Of a stretch of DNA of 6,122 nucleotides, positions 1 to 4,704 are shown one piece after another. The stretch is taken from assembly GCA_003232175.1 (NCBI GenBank), contig QILX01000189.1, positions 1 to 6,122 on the forward strand. Reading direction: 5' to 3'. The DNA comes from Hyphomicrobiales bacterium (GTDB lineage: Bacteria > Pseudomonadota > Alphaproteobacteria > Rhizobiales > SZUA-8). How positions within the stretch are numbered: the first letter of the stretch is position 1; each line of letters opens with the position of its first letter. The notes below the pieces were generated by a model. The model did not search any database, was not told the origin of the DNA, and saw nothing but the letters and a program-made list of their open reading frames with translations. The translations under genes and the position numbers were made by a program.

Positions 1-511
1 CCAGCATCTTCTGGGCCATGGTCGTCGTCGCCTCGAAGGCATTGACCGACGAGCGCCGCGACATCGAGCCCAGAAGCGAGACCACCGAGCTGTTGGGCAC
101 CTCGGAGCTTCGCAAGGCGGTGGCCATGGCGCGCAGGGTTTTGCCCCAGGCGACCCCGATGGAGACCCCGTCATGGAGCAGGCTTTTGACATAATCGGAC
201 GAACAGCGGCCAAGAACCTCGCGCAACGCGGTCTCGTCCTCTGGCGAAGGGATGACCTCGGCGTGTTTCAAGCCATAGCGCTTGACCAGTTTTTGTTCCA
301 ACTCCACACATTCGACCAGCTTGAGATCGATCGACACTTTGACGGTGCCATCGCGGCGGGCCTCGGCCAGAAGGCGGTTGACCCGGACCCTGCCAACATC
401 GAGTTTTTTGGCAATCTCCTGCTGGGTCATGCCAAGTATGTGGTAGTACCAGCAAACACGGGCGACCAGTTGTTCCCGCTCAAATTTCTTTTGGTCCCAG
501 TTGTTCTGCAT
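1..511 (-). CDS. SorC-family (EryD-like) sugar-sensing transcriptional regulator, C-terminus beyond window
   Basis: The frame from the ATG at 511-509 runs open to the window edge, giving 170 residues of a family usually a little over 300 long. It begins MQNNWDQKKF. Residues about 15-60 are the SorC-type helix-turn-helix: a leading WYYHILGMTQQEIAKKLDV, then a recognition helix around RVRVNRLLAEARRDGTV. From about residue 64 the sugar-phosphate-binding effector domain begins, with the family hallmark DGVSIGVAWGKTL near 114-126 and VVSLLGSMS near 143-151. SorC proteins bind operators near their operon and respond to phosphorylated sugars. EryD of erythritol operons belongs to this family, and here too the gene lies at the downstream side of the catabolic genes. 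The start is chosen because the family N-terminus begins just before the helix-turn-helix; the only nearby alternative (Met28) would cut into it. The Shine-Dalgarno is poor. Family assignment is firm; the inducer is unknown. Confidence 0.9.
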   Translation of the reverse strand, partial: MQNNWDQKKFEREQLVARVCWYYHILGMTQQEIAKKLDVGRVRVNRLLAEARRDGTVKVSIDLKLVECVELEQKLVKRYGLKHAEVIPSPEDETALREVLGRCSSDYVKSLLHDGVSIGVAWGKTLRAMATALRSSEVPNSSVVSLLGSMSRRSSVNAFEATTTMAQKML

Positions 512-628
512 GAAATTTGCCGTTTGTTCTATTTGTGAAAGTCGGCGAAACGCGTAGGAAATTTAGTATCGGGGCGCAGGTAGAGTATTTTGAATTGGCC
601 ACAATACAAATGTCAAAAATTTTTACCC
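512..628. other. 117-base AT-rich intergenic region between isomerase and regulator
   Basis: This is the longest non-coding stretch in the window. Apart from the candidate promoter, it contains a 10-base AAAAATTTTT palindrome at 615-624 just after the isomerase stop. No GC-rich hairpin with a T-run follows the isomerase on the minus strand, so no intrinsic terminator is supported and read-through into the regulator is plausible. No convincing long inverted repeat that could be called the SorC operator was found, although a region upstream of a SorC gene is a sensible place for one. Confidence 0.5.
587..616 (-). promoter_or_regulatory. Candidate sigma-70-type promoter for the SorC regulator
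   Basis: On the minus strand a perfect TTGACA (616-611) is followed, after 18 bases, by CAAAAT (592-587), which matches four of six positions of the -10 consensus. It lies in the 117-base gap, about 76 bases upstream of the regulator ATG. The gap is AT-rich compared with the coding DNA around it. The regulator could therefore be transcribed separately from, or in addition to, read-through from the isomerase gene. The -10 match is weak and no experimental support exists. Confidence 0.35.
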
Positions 629-1093
629 TCAAGGCTTAGTCTTATAGAAATCATCAATCGCATCTATCTTGGCGACTTTCTTGGCTGAACCGCCACCTTG
701 GAAATGGTTCGACAGCCAGATATCCACCAGCATTTTTGCAACATTCACGCCGGTTATCAGCGCCCCAAGGGTAACGATCTGAGCGTTGTTGGAGGCGATG
801 GCGCGTTCGGCAGTATAGGGATCGGTGATGCAGACCGCACGCACACCGGGGACCTTGTTGGCGGTAATGGCCATGCCGGCGCCGGTACCGCAGACCAATA
901 TTCCGCGATCAAACTCGCCCTTGGCGATGCGGGTGGCAAGGTCCAGGCCGATATCGGGATAGTCAACAGCCTCTTCGGTTTTGACGCCTAAATCGGCAAT
1001 ATTCACGTCATTGCCGGCAAGATGGTCATAAAGGGCGGCTTTCAGCGGCAATCCCAGGTGGTCGCCGGCGATAACGACATTAAGGTCGGGCAT
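629..1093 (-). CDS. rpiB: RpiB/LacAB-family sugar-phosphate isomerase, possibly for a tetrose phosphate
   Basis: The 154-residue product is full length for RpiB, a cytosolic aldose-ketose phosphate isomerase. Retained family features are the N-terminal AGDHLG (Asp11, His12), DYP at 44-46, and the catalytic loop LVCGTGAGM with Cys68 and Thr70. Against E. coli RpiB (compared from memory), the ring-opening His of the RQHND stretch aligns with Ser101 in ASNNAQ, and the two phosphate-side Arg of GGRHQQR align with Gly135 and Lys139 in GGGSAKK. The SNNAQI signature resembles, as I recall it, the EryI/DerI branch that handles D-erythrulose/D-erythrose 4-phosphate. In this operon it would take the ketose phosphate from a dehydrogenase to an aldose phosphate. 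The start is supported by AAAGGAAAG at 1109-1101, seven bases upstream of the ATG. The symbol is at family level; ordinary ribose-5-phosphate activity is not assured. Confidence 0.92.
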   Translation of the reverse strand: MPDLNVVIAGDHLGLPLKAALYDHLAGNDVNIADLGVKTEEAVDYPDIGLDLATRIAKGEFDRGILVCGTGAGMAITANKVPGVRAVCITDPYTAERAIASNNAQIVTLGALITGVNVAKMLVDIWLSNHFQGGGSAKKVAKIDAIDDFYKTKP

Positions 1094-1100
1094 CTTGGAT

Positions 1101-1109
1101 CTTTCCTTT
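1101..1109 (-). promoter_or_regulatory. Ribosome binding site of the RpiB-like gene
   Basis: AAAGGAAAG on the minus strand lies seven bases upstream of the ATG at 1093-1091, inside the 43-base gap after the GpsA-like gene. It supports this start codon and indicates independent ribosome loading rather than strict translational coupling to the upstream gene. Confidence 0.6.
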
Positions 1110-1136
1110 GCTGAATTGCGTCAACCCCGGGGCCGG

Positions 1137-2189
1137 CTAGAACGCCTCGGGCTGAATTTTAAATGGCGTATCCTCGACGATCGCGGCCACGAGGGCGCAA
1201 ACAATGGGGAGCGCGACAGGGTCAAGATCGCCGCTGGCAAAAGCTGATTTCAGCCCCACCGCAAGCTTGAGGCCGGTCTCCACCCCCTCAACGGTAACCC
1301 CTTCCAAGGGGCCGGCCATCGCCTGCGAGACCAGCGCGCCGGCGCCAAGCTCCAGGCCCAGCCGGCTGTTGCGGCCGGCACTGACGGTGACAAAGAGGTC
1401 GCCAAGGCCAGCAAGCCCGTACACCGTTTCCCGCTGCCCGCCGAGCCAATGGCACAAAATGGCCATCTCGGCTGTGGCCTGCTGAAAATACGCCGCGGCT
1501 GCGTTCATGTTCCGTTTTGCCGGCGATGCGCCGTCTCTGTCCGAACCGGCGCTCCAGCTTGCCGCGATACCTATGGTCATCAGGTTCTTGATCGCGGCCG
1601 CGGCTTCCAGGCCGATAAGGTCGGAGGTGGTCCGTACCTGATAGTCTGGCCGTTGGAACAACGTCCGGCATTCCTCGGCAACAGCCAGATTTCCGGATGC
1701 AAATACCGCCGTCGTCGGCAGGCCCTGGGCGATTTCCCTGGCGATACAGGGACCGCCAACTCCGACAATAGGTAGGGTCCTTGCAAGGCCACGGGTCAGG
1801 GTTTCATCGATCATCGGCGGCAGGGTCCGAGTGATATTGCCGTCCACAACATCAAGCCCTTTGGTGACCATCATCAGGATCGGGCGGAATTTTACAAAAC
1901 TGCTCACCTGGTCCAGCGCCCAGGACAATCCCGGTGAGCTGACCCCCAGAAGCACCACATCGGCGCCGGCGAAGTGGGAATGAGACATCTGGGCCGCTTT
2001 CACCAGCGTGATCGAGGCGGGCACCGGAACACCGAGGCCGGGATGAACGCGGTCCGCCCCGGCCATGGCATCAATCAAATGGTCATCCAGGGGGGAGCCG
2101 ATCAGAACCATTTCGCAATCGTTCTGGGCGGCGGGAAACGCGATGGCGGTTCCCATCACGCCTGAACCCATGATGACGATTTTGGCCAT
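1137..2189 (-). CDS. GpsA-like NAD(P)-dependent phosphopolyol (glycerol-3-phosphate) dehydrogenase, divergent subfamily
   Basis: The 350-residue protein has the two-domain GpsA architecture. The N-terminal Rossmann fold opens with GSGVMGTAIA (8-17). Catalytic positions of the family are present: Lys110 in VTKGLD, GGP at 145-147, Lys201-Asn202 in AAAAIKNL, Asp264 in GLAGLGDL, and Arg273-Asn274. GpsA normally interconverts dihydroxyacetone phosphate and sn-glycerol 3-phosphate for phospholipid synthesis. This copy differs: the second strand ends in LIGSPLDDHLID rather than the usual LWxR type, a GVSSPGLSWA stretch (82-91) replaces the usual VPSQ-like segment, and the ITRG segment becomes FQQAT (235-239). 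With its place among catabolic genes, this suggests a specialised enzyme for a larger polyol phosphate. The ATG start is preferred over a TTG one codon upstream. It begins 11 bases after the ATPase stop. Confidence 0.9.
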   Translation of the reverse strand: MAKIVIMGSGVMGTAIAFPAAQNDCEMVLIGSPLDDHLIDAMAGADRVHPGLGVPVPASITLVKAAQMSHSHFAGADVVLLGVSSPGLSWALDQVSSFVKFRPILMMVTKGLDVVDGNITRTLPPMIDETLTRGLARTLPIVGVGGPCIAREIAQGLPTTAVFASGNLAVAEECRTLFQRPDYQVRTTSDLIGLEAAAAIKNLMTIGIAASWSAGSDRDGASPAKRNMNAAAAYFQQATAEMAILCHWLGGQRETVYGLAGLGDLFVTVSAGRNSRLGLELGAGALVSQAMAGPLEGVTVEGVETGLKLAVGLKSAFASGDLDPVALPIVCALVAAIVEDTPFKIQPEAF

Positions 2190-2192
2190 CAA

Positions 2193-2198
2193 TTCCCC
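2193..2198 (-). promoter_or_regulatory. Ribosome binding site deciding the GpsA-like start
   Basis: The minus strand reads GGGGAA immediately upstream, placing the GGGG core five bases before the ATG at 2189-2187. The in-frame TTG at 2192-2190 would have only two bases of spacing, which is too short, so the ATG is the better start. The site sits in the 11-base gap after the ATPase stop codon. Confidence 0.6.
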
Positions 2199-2200
2199 AC

Positions 2201-3295
2201 TTACACCAGGCGCTCGCCGGTATTTGCGTCAAACACCACGGCCCAGTTTTCATCCAGATCCACCTCAACTTCGGCCCCGGGGTCAAAGCTGTGCTGGCCA
2301 TGGAGCACTGCTCTGAGGGGCTGGTCGCCCAGCATCAGCCGGATTTCGGTTTCACTGCCGGTTGATTCCGCCAGCACGACCTTGGCGACAAGCCTGCCGT
2401 CTTTCTCTGACTTTCCGGTTTTTGATTTTAATTTCAACGAGATATGCAATGGCCGTATGCCGTAAACAACACTATGGCCAGTGGTTAGTTTGAGCTTGGG
2501 CGGTAGGGCGAGGTAATTTTCACCAACCGCCACCCATTGGCGTTTTGCCCTTGTTTCAATGGATCCGTTCAATAAATTGATCGTCGGCGAGCCGACAAAC
2601 TGAGCCACAAATGTGTTGTCAGGTGCATTAAAAATCTCGATCGGCGTTCCGATCTGGGCAATGACGCCCTGGTCCATGACGACGATTTTGTCCGCCATGG
2701 TCATCGCTTCAATCTGGTCGTGGGTGACGTAGATGGTTGTGGTTTTCAGGCGGTTGTGAAGCTCGCGGATTTCAAACCGCATCTGCGCCCGCAATTTGGC
2801 ATCAAGGTTCGACAGGGGTTCGTCGAACAAAAACACCTCCGGATCACGGACGATGGCGCGGCCCATGGCGACCCGCTGGCGCTGCCCGCCGGACAGCTGC
2901 CTTGGGTAGCGATCCAGATAATCGGTGAGGTTGAGGGTCTCCGCCGCCCAGCGCACTTTTTCCTCGATCCGGTCGGCGGGGACTTTTTTGATCTGCAGGG
3001 CGAAGGCGATGTTTTCGCGGACCTTCATCAGCGGATAAAGGGCGTAATTCTGGAACACCATGGCGATGTCACGGTCGCGGGGGTGAACGTCGTTCACAAT
3101 CTTGTCGGCAATGGAAATGGTGCCGCCGGTGATTTGCTCCAACCCGGCGGTCATGCGCAACAGGGTCGATTTTCCGCAACCCGACGGACCAAGCAAGACG
3201 ACGAATTCACCATCCTCGATGGCAAGGTTGATGTCATCCAGCACGGTGACCGAACCAAAATTCTTGCGGATATTCTTGTAAGAAACGGTTGCCAT
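2201..3295 (-). CDS. MalK/UgpC-type ABC importer ATP-binding protein
   Basis: The 364-residue protein is a complete CUT1-type carbohydrate importer ATPase, which powers uptake through inner-membrane permeases fed by a periplasmic binding protein. Visible motifs are Walker A GPSGCGKST (36-44), Q-loop FQNYALYP (81-88), signature LSGGQRQR (134-141), Walker B VFLFDEP with Glu159, D-loop SNLDAKL, and switch His192 in YVTHDQ. Residues from about 235 onward form the C-terminal TOBE/OB-fold regulatory domain, including GIRPLHISL. Family length is typical. No permease or binding-protein gene is in the window, so these partners presumably lie upstream of the kinase or elsewhere. The gene sits between the two dehydrogenase genes, 41 bases after the G1PDH-like stop, so the transported molecule is probably the pathway substrate. 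UgpC, MalK and polyol-importer SmoK/MtlK proteins cannot be told apart by sequence alone. Confidence 0.95.
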   Translation of the reverse strand: MATVSYKNIRKNFGSVTVLDDINLAIEDGEFVVLLGPSGCGKSTLLRMTAGLEQITGGTISIADKIVNDVHPRDRDIAMVFQNYALYPLMKVRENIAFALQIKKVPADRIEEKVRWAAETLNLTDYLDRYPRQLSGGQRQRVAMGRAIVRDPEVFLFDEPLSNLDAKLRAQMRFEIRELHNRLKTTTIYVTHDQIEAMTMADKIVVMDQGVIAQIGTPIEIFNAPDNTFVAQFVGSPTINLLNGSIETRAKRQWVAVGENYLALPPKLKLTTGHSVVYGIRPLHISLKLKSKTGKSEKDGRLVAKVVLAESTGSETEIRLMLGDQPLRAVLHGQHSFDPGAEVEVDLDENWAVVFDANTGERLV

Positions 3296-3336
3296 CTAGA
3301 TATTCGCTTCTCTGGCTTCAGCGTCGGTAATGTTGG

Positions 3337-4704
3337 TCAATCGCATTCTTCTTCCGCAAAATCAGCCAGACGCCCCGCATGCGAGGCAATGTCCAGCATT
3401 GTGAACCGGCTTCTGACATCGCTGGCGTGCAAAATCACATCCCGGTAAAAGGGTTTGGCAAGACCCAGCTCGGCCCCGGTTCGGGGTGCGCCGATTTTTG
3501 TCATGGCGTCCCACAGGGTTGCAAAAGGCAGCAGAACCTTCCGCAAGGGTGTAACAAACCCCTTCCAGTCCGCCGCCCACAGGGCATTGATACGGTCGGC
3601 TTCGCGAACGTCGATGGCTTTTTTGCGAACCTGCAATATCAGGTCCCCGGCGACAGTCTCGCCATATCTTTCGATCATCGCTTTTTCGTCGATTCTGGTG
3701 GGCCCAAGGGTTGGGGGCGTGTCGGCGCCCAGGATCATGTTTTGCAGGCGCGAGCAGGTCAGCGTGGTAACGCCGACCTGTTCGCCATGCAGGGTGCCGG
3801 GGTGGGCCTCGCCGCAGAACATATCGATATAGTGCGACATGGAGTGCTCGGCCATTGATCCTGAATGGGTGGTGCCGACAAAACCGGTCCCCAGACCCAT
3901 CAAGGAACAGACCCGGACCAGCCGGCCAAAACTGTCCGGATCACCGCTGAGCAAACGCTCCGCATCGTCGATCAGATCCGCCTCGTCGATGGCCAGAAGC
4001 GCATAAGGCAAGGGCGAATAGGGCGTTTGGAATAATTTGTGCGACATCAGCCAGTCCACTTGCGCGGTGGTGCGGCAAATCACGTCGGCAAAGGCCGAGC
4101 GGATCAGTCTTGGCGGGCTGGCGGCGAGGATGGCCAGATCGATAAAAACCCCTTTGGGGAAATGGACGATCAGGGATTTCTTGACGCCGCCAAAAGAAAT
4201 CGATGCGGTCCCGGTGGTGTAGGCGGTCTGGGGCGAGGTGGGGAATACCGAAAATTCCTTGCCATCCAGAAAGGTCGCATATTTGACGCTGTCGTTAATG
4301 GTTCCCGACCCCACGGCGATCACCACGTCGGCGTGGGCGGTTTGGGCGCGTAAATCGGCAACCCCTTCTTCGCTCGACCGCGGGTTGTCCCAGATATATT
4401 CACTAACGGCACCAAGCCCGCCGCCTTCTCGGGCAAGAGCCTTGAATATACGCGCTCCCAGGATGTCATGGGTGATCTTGTCACTGACGACGACGACCGA
4501 TTTTCCCCGATGCAGCGCTACAATCAACTCAGATTCCCTTCCCTCAAGGGTGTTTTGAGTGACGATATTCCCGATGGGGATGCGCACCTGGGCGCCGTCC
4601 ACCGGGTTTTGCCAGGTGCCGGCCAGAAGGTCATTCAGCACGCCGTTGTGGTCCGTTACCAGCTCACTTTTTGCGCCGGTTTTTTGTGAAGCCGGGCGCA
4701 TCAT
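3337..4704 (-). CDS. sn-Glycerol-1-phosphate dehydrogenase (AraM/EgsA)-like phosphopolyol dehydrogenase
   Basis: The 455-residue protein belongs to the metal-dependent dehydroquinate-synthase/iron-alcohol-dehydrogenase fold, nearest to bacterial glycerol-1-phosphate dehydrogenases. The NAD(P) loop is GSGTINDSVKYAT (132-144). Likely metal ligands are Asp207 in AFADV, His287 in MAEHSMSHYIDM and His306 in LHGEQVGV. The C-terminal extension after about 310 is helical, as in the longer proteobacterial AraM-like proteins. The family reduces dihydroxyacetone phosphate to sn-glycerol 1-phosphate or the reverse; here oxidation of a phosphorylated polyol made by the adjacent kinase is likely. The substrate loop is unusual: PTSPQTAYTT (155-164) stands where relatives carry a PTAPSMDGY/SMNGY-like sequence, losing the Asp/Asn. 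The start overlaps the kinase stop as ATGA, with AGGA just upstream; a second ATG follows at once. Family is firm, substrate is not. Confidence 0.9.
   Translation of the reverse strand: MMRPASQKTGAKSELVTDHNGVLNDLLAGTWQNPVDGAQVRIPIGNIVTQNTLEGRESELIVALHRGKSVVVVSDKITHDILGARIFKALAREGGGLGAVSEYIWDNPRSSEEGVADLRAQTAHADVVIAVGSGTINDSVKYATFLDGKEFSVFPTSPQTAYTTGTASISFGGVKKSLIVHFPKGVFIDLAILAASPPRLIRSAFADVICRTTAQVDWLMSHKLFQTPYSPLPYALLAIDEADLIDDAERLLSGDPDSFGRLVRVCSLMGLGTGFVGTTHSGSMAEHSMSHYIDMFCGEAHPGTLHGEQVGVTTLTCSRLQNMILGADTPPTLGPTRIDEKAMIERYGETVAGDLILQVRKKAIDVREADRINALWAADWKGFVTPLRKVLLPFATLWDAMTKIGAPRTGAELGLAKPFYRDVILHASDVRSRFTMLDIASHAGRLADFAEEECD
4701..4704 (-). other. ATGA stop-start overlap coupling kinase and G1PDH-like genes
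   Basis: The kinase stop TGA (4703-4701) lies inside the dehydrogenase start ATG (4704-4702), giving a four-base overlap. An AGGA just before it, within the last kinase codons, serves as the ribosome site. This arrangement is typical of translational coupling and implies matched amounts of the two enzymes, as expected for consecutive pathway steps. A second ATG at 4701-4699 could also initiate. Confidence 0.8.

Noticed and set aside
615..624. AAAAATTTTT palindrome after the RpiB-like stop as a terminator
   Set aside because: It has no GC-rich stem, so it would not form a stable hairpin.
1125..1132. CCCCGGGG palindrome in the gap between the GpsA-like and RpiB-like genes
   Set aside because: It has no loop and no following T-run, so it is not a convincing terminator, and it is too short to call an operator.
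2190..2192. TTG as start codon of the GpsA-like gene
   Set aside because: It adds only one residue and lies too close to the GGGGAA ribosome site; the adjacent ATG at 2189-2187 has better spacing.
2720..3448. Long open frame on the plus strand (242 codons) opposite the ABC ATPase gene
   Set aside because: The opposite strand carries an unmistakable ABC ATPase with all motifs; this frame has no recognisable domain and is an antisense by-product of coding DNA. The same applies to other plus-strand frames, for example 173-538, 698-991 and 4800-5357.
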